Source of the DNA: Triglochin maritima
Taxonomy: Eukaryota > Streptophyta > Magnoliopsida > Alismatales > Juncaginaceae
Reading direction: 5' to 3'
DNA length: 64,000 nt
Assembly (NCBI GenBank): GCA_963682175.1
Contig: OY821771.1
Span: 12,647,001-12,711,000, forward strand
Of this stretch, positions 23,640-35,211 are shown in pieces. Position numbers and translations under genes: made by a program. How positions within the stretch are numbered: position 1 is the stretch's first letter; each line of letters starts with the position of its first letter. Under the pieces are notes generated by a model. That model was not told the DNA's origin, did no database searches, and saw only the letters and a program-made list of their open reading frames with translations.

Positions 23640-24897
23640 TTTAATTTCAAGAATTAATTACAATTTTTTTTCGTTTTTTTATATATTTTTTATGTTTTTT
23701 TTCAAAAGGGAAACAAACAATAGAATGGGGAAAGATGAGAAAGGAATCCTAATCTAGAGAATTGAGGTGAGAAGAGAAAGAAGACTCAGATGAGAAGGGA
23801 AAATTAACTCTAAAGATAGAAAAGAGGGTCGGTCAGAAATTTCCTAAGAAAGCACGGTGCAAACAATCCTAGACCTAGTGTCGCTTAAATCTAGACGACT
23901 CCTAACTGGTTGAGTCGAATTGATTTGCTTGATTCACCTCCCTCACTAATCAAACCAACTTGGCCAGGCCGTGTATAGCTAGTGGGGGCGCTTCCGACAG
24001 AGTCGGTGCCAATTAGACAACCACTTCGCTTGGAAGACTTACGTCAACACAAAAACACTTTCTAGACACCAAATTAAATTCAATCAGCTTCAGGTCATAG
24101 CAAGTCAAACCAATCTTCTCCTTAATTGAGTCTGAATCCTTAGGGGCCAATGTCTAATTAATTTTAATTTTAAGGCTTAGGTGACACTTTAGGATTGTGA
24201 TTTGTGGGCCACGGAAGGGTGATGAAATCTCCACCGTATCTTTCCCTACGGAGTTGCCCTTAAGATATTTTAACTTAGATCTAACAAAGATAGTCAAACA
24301 ATGGTCTTTAGAGGGGGCAATTTCAAGGTTGCATGCAAATTATATTATACGCTTAAATGCAATCGATAAAACCGCGATACGTACCTTGCCTCCCGCACTC
24401 TTCAACAAGAACTAATTTGCAAGAATTTAGCAAGAATAATGCAAACAAAACATTATATGATGCATGCACTAAGTTCTTCTAGTTTTGCCAATTCTTAGGT
24501 CAGAGTTGAATTATTGCCAATTATGGAATTTAAGCTTAACACGTGCAGTTCTACAAAAGGAAATTTTCCGAAACTAGAAAGTATGAGGAAAAAGGCAACA
24601 AAGGTTACCTACTCAGTTGGGTTCACCGCCCGCTCTCGAACTTTCCAGATGCTCTACGCGTCCACCCAGAGATGGAGACGACCCCGGAAAAAGTTGAAGC
24701 CCAGATGCTTCAAATGTGCGGCGATTCCGCCGCAGGTTCCTCTTGATGTGCGGCGATTCCGCCGCCCTTGTTGCTCAGACTACGTTCAGATCTCGCCGCG
24801 CGCTCTGTTGTCTCCTGAAACACAAATCCAAATACTTAGATCGCGTACAAGATAAACAGAATAGAATCGAAGTTAACAAAAAAAAATCTGCGTCGCC
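23640..24897 (-). other. leader of gag-only element
   Basis: Non-coding leader between primer site and gag. It includes short GC-rich phrases ATGTGCGGCGATTCCGCCGC repeated around 24713-24765, echoing the GGCGGAATCGCCGC of the LTRs, and a stretch at 24130-24240 related to the leader of element 1. No gene is seen. Confidence 0.5.
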
Positions 24898-24915
24898 TCC
24901 CCGGCAACGGCGCCA
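24898..24915 (-). other. primer binding site, tRNA-Asp type
   Basis: The minus strand reads TGGCGCCGTTGCCGGGGA, 6 bases inside the 5' LTR. This is the primer site typical of Athila-type gypsy elements. Confidence 0.88.
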
Positions 24916-24921
24916 AAAACT

Positions 24922-26100
24922 TGTTGAGAATTTTAATTTATACCGCAAGTGCACGGTGTCAATGAAGACGTGGCAAATACAGGTCGAGCACAATGAGGGA
25001 GAGATTTGTTATTAGTGTGATTTCGATTGGGGGAAAGAAGGAGAGAAGAATAAATTGGGTTTTTCAGATTTTTGATTTAATTATCTAAAGCAAGAAACAT
25101 GAACAAATAAAACTAAAACAAGAATAAAGAAGTGAATTCCGTTGGGTGGAGGTTTAGATTTAGGGTTTAGATTAGAGAATTCAGAACTTATAATAAATCA
25201 TGTTAGTTATGAAGCATTACATGATAAATGATTTAACACAAACTCAAGTAATCAAAATATACTAATCATGAAATTAAAATAATAACTTTATTCTATTCTC
25301 ATCACACTAAATCCGTCACCTCCACCATTTGGAAAGAGTTAGAAACTCATAGATGGAGAGGAGGAGAAGGGGTCCTAGAGGAATTACAAAAGAAAACTAA
25401 AAAACAAGAAATAAAACAACAGAAATTTATTAAACTAAGGAATAAAAACTAGAACATAAGCTAAGGGACTAAGGACCCTTTTAACATCGTTCTCGGGGCT
25501 ATTTATAGTTGTTACAAGGGACCTAAGTATAAAATTGGAGAGTACACGTGTCCAGACACGACTGGACAAAATTGGAGCACACGGATTGCTAAGGGGGCGG
25601 CGGAATCCCCGCAGGGTGTAGGTCTTGTGCGGCGGAAACGCCGCATAATCAAGTCAGATTAAATCCGGATTTTTGCTGAGTGTTTATGGTATGATTTGAT
25701 CCTCCTTTGCGCGTCTGGATGATTTCTTTCCATTCTCTTGAGCTCCGGATTATTTCCTTCATATACTTGGAGATCCACATTGATTTTTCTTTATAACTTC
25801 TCCAAAATAATATTTAATTTGCATTCGGGTCCTTGGCTTTTTGCAATTAAGTCCTGACTACTTTTGTGCTTAAGTCCTTGACCTTTTTGTAATTAGGTCC
25901 TTGAATGATTTTATGCTTGGATGAACTTCCATTTGACTCCCGATAATCTTGACTTGGTCTTTATGATAGAAATGAGTCTCTTGCACGCGTTTATGCTCGG
26001 GATGTGGGTAATTTGCATTCAGGTACCTGTATTCTGTAAATAAGACTAAACACATACCTTAGTAGCATTTATTGATATAAAATCAATCTAAATGAAAGAC
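24922..26100 (-). repeat. 5' LTR of gag-only element
   Basis: Pairs with 21109-22286. The differences seen include a 4-base indel near the low-coordinate end (GTGTCAATGAAG against GTGTGAAG) and scattered substitutions. Confidence 0.88.
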
Positions 26101-26105
26101 ATATG

Positions 26106-27479
26106 ATGCAATGTATGCAATGCATCAATATGTCTTAAAGAAATCGCACATATGCGTTTTCTTTCATTCATTTCAGACAAAACCCACCCAAACCCTAGTC
26201 GTCCCGCGATCGAACTCTCCTCCGCGACCGACCTCCGACCGATCCGCACTGTCTCCGGCACCGCAGCGAGCTCCCAAGCTCTCCTCCACTTCTCCGGCCC
26301 TCTTCTCCTTCCTCCGTCTTCCTCCAACTCTCTCCACATGTAAGTTTTAAGTTCATTTTTTGTTGTTTTAAGTTCGTCTTCCTCCGTCTTTCTCCACATA
26401 TTTTTCTAAGTTAGCCTTCATCTCGTGTCGTTTACATCCGTCACCGCAGCACCTCCACGACGTCTTCGGGAACCACAAAGACCTCCTCCGGCATCACAAC
26501 TTTTCCCTCCTCTGGTTCGTGCTCAATTTTAGATCCTTAATTTAGGATTAGTTTAGACCAAGAATCCAACGCCAACATGCATGTATGTTGGTTACTTGTT
26601 GAGATTTAATTGAAATAATATGTAATATTTCGTGGAAAAACAAACTTGAAAACCTACAGAAAGCCTTGAGTTTAAATTCACCTTAAGATTGAAAATGAAC
26701 TTTTTTTGCAACGAAACTGACACCGGTAGGTTAGTATCTCTAGTGTGTTATGTGTTGATATTTGATAAACATATCCAACTAATGCAGCATTATTCTTCTC
26801 ATGGCCGAACCTACGTTAAATATGTTAAAAGACCTACCCTAGTAACCCTACCCTTATACATGTATTCTCCATTCAATCATGCCTCAACATAATTTTTTTA
26901 ATTTGGGAGTTTGATAAGTTTATTGGTGAATGGAGTGTGATCATTATGTGAATGTTTAATTCATTTGATTTGACTCATTCATTGGATTGATTTGGTTTGG
27001 ATTGAGTTGGGTTGGTTGGATGATTTAACCAAACTTTGTCTTCATTGGATTGATTTGGTTTGGATTATGTTAAGAATTTGGTTTGGATTGAGTAGAGAAA
27101 TACATGATGTGAATGTGAGTAGATGACTAGATATACATTTTTCTTGTTAATTTCAGGATTTGAAGAATTTTACATATCAAATTTTAAGTGGAGGTTCTGC
27201 CAAAATTCAATAAAATTTTATTCCCAATTATTATTAATAACATGATAGTTTGTGTTTAAAATGTTTTTCTGTCAATTCAAGTAATTATTTTTAATACTTG
27301 CTTTTAATATTTTAAATGTTTATTACCTTAATTTTTTGAATTTTTAATATTATGATAATAACTCATTGCCCCCCTTAAACAATTTGGCCTTTAATAACCC
27401 AAAGCAAAAGATTAGACAATATTTGCTAAGTCCATCATATAGGATTTGCATGCATTGTATTTTTCTATTATTTGTCGAA
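26106..27479 (+). other. CACTA 1 interior upstream of peptidase exons
   Basis: 26160-26340 is C-rich with AAACCCTAG (telo-box-like) and CT-rich blocks, resembling a plant 5' untranslated leader. A GTAAGTT donor-like site follows ACATG near 26340. 26950-27100 has repeated TTGGTTTGGATTGA phrases. Earlier exons of the peptidase gene may lie here, but none could be fixed. No transposase motif was found. Confidence 0.4.
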
Positions 27480-28934
27480 GACCCTGATCGAAGATTGGTG
27501 GGACACAGGAAAGTTTATAACATCTCCAGACACCACTTCACAGAGGTAGGAGAGGGAGAATTGAAGGTTGCAGTTGAGAGTTTCTTAGATCCTGGTGCTT
27601 TTGTGCCATTTCCGGAAGAAGAGATTGTTACTCTCGGCGATGCTATCGGTGGGTTCGTGCGGTGGCCTTGTTATTTAGTAGAGCTAAACGACAAACATGA
27701 GGTATAGTTTAACTAAACTTCAAATTTGTTAACAATTGAATTTTAACGGTTGTATACATATCTGTAAGGTGTGAAGCCCTCAGAGCAAAGGGTCAAACAA
27801 CCAATCTCCGATCAACATTAATTCGCTTCCAAGTAGATGCAAAATGTTGTATCAATGTATGGTAGGTAGGGAAGCACAATCCTTAAGTACCTTGGAGTTG
27901 GAGGGGGATAAAGGGTTGCCTCCCGCTTTGTACGTCACCAAAGAGGATATCATGCAGTTCATGGCGATGGATTCGTTGTGTATGATGATTATCGACGTGC
28001 AAGTGAAGTAAGTGTTTTTTTGTATACAATGAAAAGTATTGAATAATTTTATCAAAACTGTAATAAATTATAATTTTTATACTTGTAGACATCTTTACGA
28101 CGCCAGAAGGTCAATCTTTTCCGAGGATCAAGTATTTGGATTTATCAGTCCATCTACATATATATACGGGAATGACGATAAATCGGGTCAACTTGAGACA
28201 TTCTTTAAAGAGGAAGACAAAAGATATTATCTGCTCCCTTATCATGAGAGGTAAACTTTGTAATTCAAAGTGAAATTTTATTTTGTAATAAGCTTCTAAT
28301 TATATATATAACACAGGGCTCATTGGATGCTTGTCGTTGTATGCCCCACGACTAATTCGACATATTGGTTTGATCCGTTGGGGTCGAATAAACCAATGGA
28401 CTCAATAAAGAAACTTCTAAATATGTAAGTTCGTTTAGTCGTGAATAAAGTAATTCGTGGATTTTTATTAGTATTATTGAATGATATTTTAACTTGTGCT
28501 ACTCAGGGCAATTAAGGTTTACAAAGCTTTAGGTGGTAGGAGAACAACCACAAAAGCAGGAATAACATGGCATGGAATGAGAGTACGTTCGATCTCATTT
28601 TTGTTGAATACTTAGGAACATATATTTAGCGAATTTCTATGTTTGTAGTATCAGAAGCAGGTTGGAAATACCGAATGTGGTTACTACGTGATGAGATACA
28701 TGGAGGAAATCCTCGATGTGACAACTCAAGCCGTATGTCTAACCGAGGTAATGTAGATCGTTATTCAATTGTATATTCAATTGTAGTTTCAATATTTAGT
28801 TATTAATATTCAACACACTTGTATTTTTTTGATAGGTCTTCCCAAAAAGTAGTGATCCCTTCTCGCAACAGGAGCTCGATGAAACTCGCGACCGATGGGC
28901 TCGCTATTTCATCAGAAACATGCTGACGAACTAA
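27480..28934 (+). CDS. C48 (Ulp1-like) cysteine peptidase carried by CACTA
   Basis: Predicted cysteine protease of the Ulp1/SENP clan; its real substrate is unknown. Exons: about 27480-27701 (LGDAIGGFVRWPCYLVEL, the region preceding C48 domains in CACTA proteins), about 27830-28007 (start uncertain; PPALYVTKEDIMQFMAMDS), 28089-28250, 28317-28424, 28507-28582, 28649-28747, 28836-28934. All joins from 28007 on are GT-AG and in frame. The catalytic set is present: His at 28321-28323 (AHWMLVVV), Asp at 28372-28374 (WFDPLGS), Gln and Cys in KQVGNTECGYYVMRYM (Cys codon 28676-28678). The stop is at 28932-28934. The N-terminus is unresolved. The same exon order is found decayed in CACTA 3 (51690-52740), so this gene belongs to the transposon family and is not a random capture. 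Confidence 0.78.
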
Positions 28935-29274
28935 GAGGTTCTCCTGCCAATAGTATTTTTTGTAATTTAGTTAACAAGTGCACTTGTATTACAAACCTAC
29001 ACTTTATGCCTTAATATAATCGCCTTAATTTTAGAATGAATTAATTGCAAGTGTGTTGAATGTCAATTGTGTATGCTTTGTATGTTTGTGCATGTATGGT
29101 TGTATGTTTGTGTTTGTGCATGTATGCTTGTTTGTTTGTGCTTGTATGTATATGTGGATGAAATTGTGAGTATTTGTGAACAAATTTATAGGTGAACAAA
29201 TTTGGTGCAGTTGTATGTACACGAATACGATGACTAAAAACAATTTTGTCGGATGCTATTTTTTTTTGTCCAGG

Positions 29275-29637
29275 TTTAGGAATAGACGACGGCTGTTGTT
29301 ATTAGCCGACGTCTATTCCTCTGAAGAAAGGAATAGACGTCGGGTTTATGTGCAATCCGACGTATATCCGTAAACAATGGACGTCGCATGTTAGTTCACC
29401 GACGTCTATCCCTAAAGAATATACGTCGTCCGTTATATCACCGACGTCTATGCGTTAACGAATAAACGTCGACTTCCACGTATAGCCGACGTATATTCTT
29501 TAGGTATAGACGTCGGCTATACGATGACCGACGTCTATGTATAGACGACGCACACATAGACGTCGGATCGGGGAGTGCTTATATTCGACGTTTATAGCCC
29601 CGTATATCTGAAGTATATTCCCTTTTCTGTAGTAGTG
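29275..29637. repeat. CACTA 1 right subterminal repeats and TIR
   Basis: Alternating TAGACGTCGG/CCGACGTCTA motifs mirror the left end, followed by the terminal CTTTTCTGTAGTAGTG. The preceding 28935-29274 is non-coding with a GTATGTTTGTG-rich stretch around 29080-29150. Confidence 0.85.
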
Positions 29638-29640
29638 CAA

Positions 29641-30011
29641 GCTGCAACAAGTTACCACGAGACTTGCTCTTGCAGCAACCATCTATGAGTGTTGGCAAGA
29701 GCGCAATAGGAGGATATTCGAGAACGAGAAGCGACGACCCGAGGACGTGGGCACTCTTATAAAGGACGCGGTTATGATGGGACACGGATTCAGGAACCTA
29801 GAGACGATTCTAAGGCATTGAGATTGTATGAGAGTAGTTGGGGCTAGCTGAAACACCACTACGGTGGTGAGTTAAATGTTGGTTGTAGGTAGATTCTAGT
29901 TATGTACCGAGCATGAATCGAGACCTGTAATAGATAACATTTTTGTAGGTTGTATATGATTACATACATCAATACAATAGAGATAATGCCTCCATTTTGC
30001 TTTGCAAAAAA
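29641..30011 (+). pseudogene. LINE fragment (right part) and A-run
   Basis: Continuation of the LINE frame after the CACTA: LALAATIYECWQERNRRIF, the conserved end of zf-RVT proteins, then a stop near 29821. A 3' untranslated tail and a short A-run (30006-30011) follow. GAGAGTAGAGAGAG (30012-30025) follows, identical to the flank at 20280-20293. Confidence 0.82.
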
Positions 30012-30025
30012 GAGAGTAGAGAGAG

Positions 30026-30290
30026 TGGGAGAGAGAGAAGAAGAGAGAGAGGGTGTTTGTAAAGAATTTTTTTGTTTTGTGCTTTTATATATAATATTAA
30101 GGACATTAAATTTTAGAGGGTGTGTTTTGTAAATAAACCAACAGAAAAGTTAATGGTGTGGGGTCTATAAACAGCCCGAGGGTATGCAAACAATAATGTT
30201 TGAAATTTAGGTGTATCCAAGTGAATAGTGAAAACATGGGAGTATTTCGGCACTTATGTACCTTTTGAGGTGTACCCAAACAAATCACCC
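30026..30290. mobile_element. foldback element, right terminal repeat
   Basis: Inverted copy of 18461-18700: the reverse complement of 30120-30290 matches GGGTGATTTG...GGTACACCTCAAAA...CCGAAATACTCCCATG...GACCCCACACCATTAA with few differences. It closes layer 1 of the nest. Confidence 0.75.
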
Positions 30291-30929
30291 AAATTTGTGT
30301 TGTGAAAATGATTCTACATAATATAATATAAAAGGTACAAATCAAAAACAAAAGATGATACATATAATAATCTGGAGTCAATCACTTCGCAACACAGTCT
30401 TGGGATTTTGATTCGGTGGATTAACAATCTCACCGGGTACCTAAATCAGTTGACTTACCCGAGTCCAATTTAACTCAAAATACCCCTTCACATAGACACA
30501 AAAATTTATTCCCGACTATGCTTGCAGATGTGGGACAATTCAGGGTGTAATCCTTGATTGAGTACTGGTCCTTGATTCAGTAGTTTATACATACCCATAT
30601 GTACTAAATAGTCTAGTAAGATAATTATGTCGACATACTACAAGAGAGCATGTCTTTTACCAATCACAATATAAGCACAAAGTTCTTGTATTTAAACAAA
30701 TTTCGCGATTGCAGTACCCACCCTTACTACTATATGGATCCTCCCCTGTTATACAGATTATAAGTTAGATCTACGAGCAACATATGCAGTTAGATTGTTT
30801 TCAAACATACTTATAAGTACGTCATAATCGCCGTAAAAACAATTAATTTAATAACTAGAGAGGATGGTACCATGTCATTGATTAAGACTACGTAATATGA
30901 TATGCGTCATTACATTCTAATAAGGAACA
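30291..30929. other. intergenic, nothing recognised
   Basis: AT-rich sequence between the foldback element and S-RLK copy 3. No ORF, RNA gene or repeat ends can be supported. Confidence 0.5.
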
Positions 30930-31075
30930 TTTTTGTTTCTTTTGGCACCTTTGATCATCTCCCTTCAAAGACGGTTACACTCATGTTATTTGAGCTTGAT
31001 GACAATGCATTTAGCAGAAGGAGATCTGTCCATCTCAATTGCAGCCCCAATTGTGACATATTCTGGTTTTGTTTG

Positions 31076-34000
31076 TGTTATATCCTAAATTTGTAAGGAC
31101 CCCTTTGATATTTTCCTCACCTAATTTCACGTCACATAAAACTCCTTTTTATTTCACATAAAATCCAACCCAACCATTTACATCCCCCCTCTTCCCACGT
31201 CCAGGTGGTTGGCGCTCCGGCGAGGCGACAATCGACTCCGGCGAGCAACGGTGACGCAAGCATAGGTTGATAACAAGTGGGGTGGTGATCGTTGGTCACG
31301 AATGGGAGTGATCGGAACGACGACGGGGACTCCAACGACCATCTCCGGCGGGGTCGTCCGCACATAGGTGCGGAGGGGAGGACATCCCCTTCTTCGGTCT
31401 TTCTTCCTCCCGTTGATTCGGGAATTGAGGTATGCCACCCACTCATGAAGATTTGGATCCGATGAGTTGGTTTGGGGGTTTTCGGATGTTGCTTAGTTCG
31501 GATGGATTTTGGATGGTTTGATTAGCGGAGGTTGGGGGCCGGTGGTTAGGCTGACGTGGTCCAGTGTTGGTCGGATGAGAGGTGAATTGATCGGTGCCCA
31601 CCACATGTTTGATGAAATGCCTCTTAGAGCTTGAATGTTGGAGTATCATTTGCTTTCCTCCCGGTGCATGTTAATTGCTATGTTATGTTGATTTAGTATT
31701 CAAAGTAAGTTATACTTGATCTATATGTTGATGTCATCGTGGTTGTGGACTACAGAGTTCATGTTGTGGTTGCTTACTAATCGTTGGTTGACCACATGTT
31801 CATGCATATCTTGGGTTGCACATCATGTCATTTTAAGGATGTTATGGTTTGGGTTAATAGTGTAACATCCCGAAACAGTGGAAATTTGAAATTTAACAAT
31901 AAAAGGGATCTCAAGATAATACACGTCAAACGGGAATGTTACTCAATAAATAAATAATCGGTGCACCAAATACAACAGAGTTTGTCAAAAATACATGATT
32001 ACATCAATACAACAAAATGAATACAAGTAATCATGACGACCTCGAATAGTCCGAAGAGGATCTTGACCCCAAAATGTGTGCGCCCCCTATCACCACCCCC
32101 ACAGAACCTACTTCGGTCCTGAAACATGAATTAAACAACAATGCCTGAGTTTCCCATTAGGAAACCCTCTATGTCAAGCTCACTTATATGAATGCAACAT
32201 TACGATAATGAACCTATCATACTAGTAGCATGTCATGTCATCATTAGCAATGCAACAAAACCCCTCCACGAGTAAAACAAGACCTCAGTCCTCCGGCAAC
32301 AAGACAATAGCCTCAAAGGGTCAACGAGGACATCAACCCAGCAAACAACATCGGGTCTCCCTTGGAGACCTAACGTAGGCACATACAGTCTAACAGAATG
32401 TACGCGACACACCCCCACACATGACTACTCGAGCCAAGGGATCAGTGAGGAGTGTCCACATGTCCACGCCAAATGAAACCACGTGGTATACACTACCCCT
32501 AACATAGCCATAGACCAGTCGACCCAACAATCCCTCAATAGGTGCCCAATCGAGGAATCATCGCCGGAAAAAATTCGGCGACAACGCCGGCACAATCTCG
32601 GCGGTACGACATACGTCCAACACAACATCGGATGACACAACAAGCCGGAACATCGTCGACAACATCATCGCGGACATGGTCATCATGCTCCAAGAGCCAA
32701 GCATCAACATGCATTGGGATCCACAATCCCTCAAGTCTACTACTATACAGAGAGTCAAAACAACAAAACATCACGCCACAGTCTAACAACAGAGGTGACT
32801 CGTCCCAAGTACCCACACTCTTCCACTCGGTGGTCCCTGGGCAGGGGTGATCAAGCACCCACCGTCACCTCCTGGCTCAAACGCTAGGCGTGGACACAAG
32901 TTTCTATGAACAGAGTTGACACATTACAAGGACTGGAAATCGGGTTCTGGGAACAAACGGTCGACCGGAATAGGCAATCCGGTCAACCGTTCCATGGGAT
33001 TCGATCGACCGAAAGTCTATAACGGTCGAACTCTCTGCGTATCACCTAATTCCCATCGGTCGGCCAAAGTGTAAAACAGGTTGACCGAACGTAGTCAAAA
33101 TCCGGAGTCTGGTAAAAAACAATACAAGTCTAACGGTCGACTGACTCAGGGGTCCCGATCGATCGGAAACTACCAGGGGCAACCAAGCCATTTTTTAGTC
33201 ATCTAACAATCGAACCAGATATAACAATTGGTCGGTCGAACAACATACAAGATACATAAGTTCAGTTAAGTTCTGGTCGACCGTTTGGATGGTCAACGTC
33301 TGGTCCGAGGGAGACCCGAAGCAACGGTCGAACAGCTCAAGAGTCTCGTCAGACCAAAACTTCAAGGCAACCCTTCGACCCACCAGCACAAGGATGACTG
33401 GTCGACTGCCACAAGGCATCGTTCGACCGGTGTTGGTTAAAGTCAGGCAAAATGCACTAAACTGGTCGACCATAATTAAGCACCGAGCGACCGTTGGTCG
33501 ACAACAACCTTGCGCCAGCCAAGGATTTTACGTCGTTCTCGCCGCCGGTGAGGTCCCCGACCTCCTGCGACCGACCACCACTCCACCCCAACATTGGTGA
33601 GCAACAAAACATCCTATAGAACCGACATACCTCAAATGCAAGATGGAGCATGTCAGAGTACTCTCACCTTGAAAGCCTCATGGTCACGCCTTGAAGCTGT
33701 GCACACGCACCCCGCCATGCTGCACTTTACCTCCACCACCTTGCTGCTGCTGAAGGCTAGAGTTTACTTCACGGGAGGATGTGGGAGCTGAGCAAAAGGA
33801 AGAGGAGAGCGAGAGGTATGAGAGTTGAGAGAGAGAGGGAGAGAGTTGGTTTCTTCAACCAACACAAAACCCAACACCAGCACCCCCTCCATCACCCTAC
33901 ACCATCACCCTACTCCACGCCATTGTTCACACTCCCCTTTCCCATGCAAAACCATCCACTAAACAAGGGATTAACCCTCCTAAACCTTAGGATATTATAA

Positions 34001-35211
34001 ATAGAGTTTGAGGTTGACATTCGAGTTCGATATTTTGATGCATGTTAAGTGTTTGTTAATATGCCCCCTTGGTATGTTCTTAACATTATGGATTAATAGG
34101 TGATACATATGTGTTGCCATGATATTGATGTGGAAAATTTAATGAATAATTGGTTACTTTACAATTCAATACGTGATTTAATTGTATTTGATTTGTTGAG
34201 AATTGGTTGGGTTAATTGCAGAATTAATACTTAGTTTTATAGTATTTGATTAAAGAATATATAATTGGAATAATTGTTGAGAAAATCATGTGTAACCGGT
34301 TAAATAGTTAAGAACTGTATAAATTGCCTCGAAAATCCTACATTTAGTTGTATTTGTTTAATTAACTAGTAATTGGACTATTTGCTGTTTTTCCCGTGTA
34401 CCCTTGTTGGTGGGTTTTAGAGTTGTAGTCTCTTTATGCTGCTTTATGGTTATGTTTATTGCTCTATAATTTGTGAATGGTTTAGTGAAGTTATGCTATG
34501 AATTGTTGGGGTCATGTGACCCGTAAGTTTGGGGTATAGTTGCATTTACCATTGCCTTACGTTTGAGATAGAGAGAGGTTCGTGGAACCGGTTGTCCACC
34601 CACGCTGTGGCGAGTGGTCGTTGGAGCGTTGCTCACGAGCTCGGGTGGTGAGGACGATGTGTGAGGCATGTATGACTAGTTTTTAGGTGTTTCCCCTTGG
34701 CTGGGACGCGTGGTCGCCTTGGAACGTGTGACAGTTCTATCGTGAGAGCGGGTTGAGTGTTGTCTTATGGATTGGATGTGTGGTGGGGTCTAGGTGCACG
34801 CTTGGCTTTGCTGGGACACGTGATCATCTTGGGACACGAGACCAGTGTGAGCTGTCATGGATGACTAGACCTTGTATGGTGTCAGGTATGGGTGGTGTAC
34901 TGAGTCTTGATTTGAGATTTAGGCGTGGCTTGCGTGTGCAGGTGGGACGCGGTAGGCAGTTGGAGATGACTCAGGCTTGGGACGCGTGGACTGGATCAGT
35001 TGAGCTCGGTTGTCATGTATTTTCTGCTCCCGTTAGTAATCATGTAATAGGAGTTCAGAGCTTCTTGTATTTCTCTTCTGCATTGTACATTGACTTTATG
35101 ATATATTTTTAATTGAGACCTCGAGTTGGTTATTTCAGTTAATGTCCCTTTTTCGCTTGACTTTAATTTTTATTGACTGTTGTGTTCCGGGTGCGGATTA
35201 GGGGCGTTACA
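31076..35211 (+). mobile_element. outer solo LTR inside S-RLK copy 3 exon
   Basis: It begins TGTTATATCC and ends GGGGCGTTACA. The flanks GTTTG (31071-31075) and CTTTG (35212-35216) match at 4 of 5 positions, and the interrupted exon sequence resumes directly after. Minus the inner insertion it is about 2 kb. A second possible start is TGTAAGGACC about 20 bases in. No coding domain is recognised. Confidence 0.65.
31861..33999 (-). mobile_element. inner solo LTR, duplication AATAG
   Basis: It begins TGTAACATCCC and ends TTAGGATATTATA, flanked by AATAG at 31856-31860 and 34000-34004. It is the reverse-oriented relative of 7418-10207. Shared parts are the TGCCTGAGTTTCC...GGAAACC block near 32140, the GTCGACCG-rich zone 32950-33480, and the GGTGCACC phrase. 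Terminal ATTACA has decayed to ATTATA. It is 2139 bp, without the nested LTR fragment present in the other copy. Confidence 0.82.

Larger units (their letters stand above)
21109..26100 (-). mobile_element. gag-only LTR retrotransposon, duplication ATATG
   Basis: Layer 4 and youngest. Two LTRs of 1178 and 1179 bp (21109-22286, 24922-26100) surround a 2.6 kb interior. The element is flanked by ATATG at 21104-21108 and 26101-26105. The primer site (24898-24915) and a purine tract next to the other LTR fix the minus orientation. The interior encodes only gag; there is no protease, reverse transcriptase, RNase H or integrase, so it is non-autonomous. The LTRs differ at only a small number of positions by eye, suggesting recent insertion. 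On the plus strand the LTR starts TGTTGAG and ends GAAAGAC, so one terminus is not the canonical CA. Confidence 0.9.
20777..29637 (+). mobile_element. CACTA element 1, 8.9 kb with nested LTR element
   Basis: Layer 3. The left end is CACTAGTGCAGAATAGG. The right end read in reverse is CACTACTACAGAAAAGG. Direct 3-bp duplications CAA lie at 20774-20776 and 29638-29640. Subterminal zones at both ends are packed with the motif TAGACGTCGG and its complement. Without the nested LTR element it is about 3.9 kb. The only gene left is a C48 peptidase (27480-28934). No TNP2 transposase, DUF4216 or DUF4218 is found, so transposition would need help from another element. The orientation given is that of the peptidase gene. 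Confidence 0.9.

Noticed and set aside
26111..26399. Opposed 79-103 residue frames in CACTA 1
   Set aside because: Overlap on both strands in a C-rich leader-like region and lack any known domain. Left as unassigned non-coding.
32535..32858. Opposed 102-107 residue frames
   Set aside because: Inside the inner solo LTR and without a protein signature.
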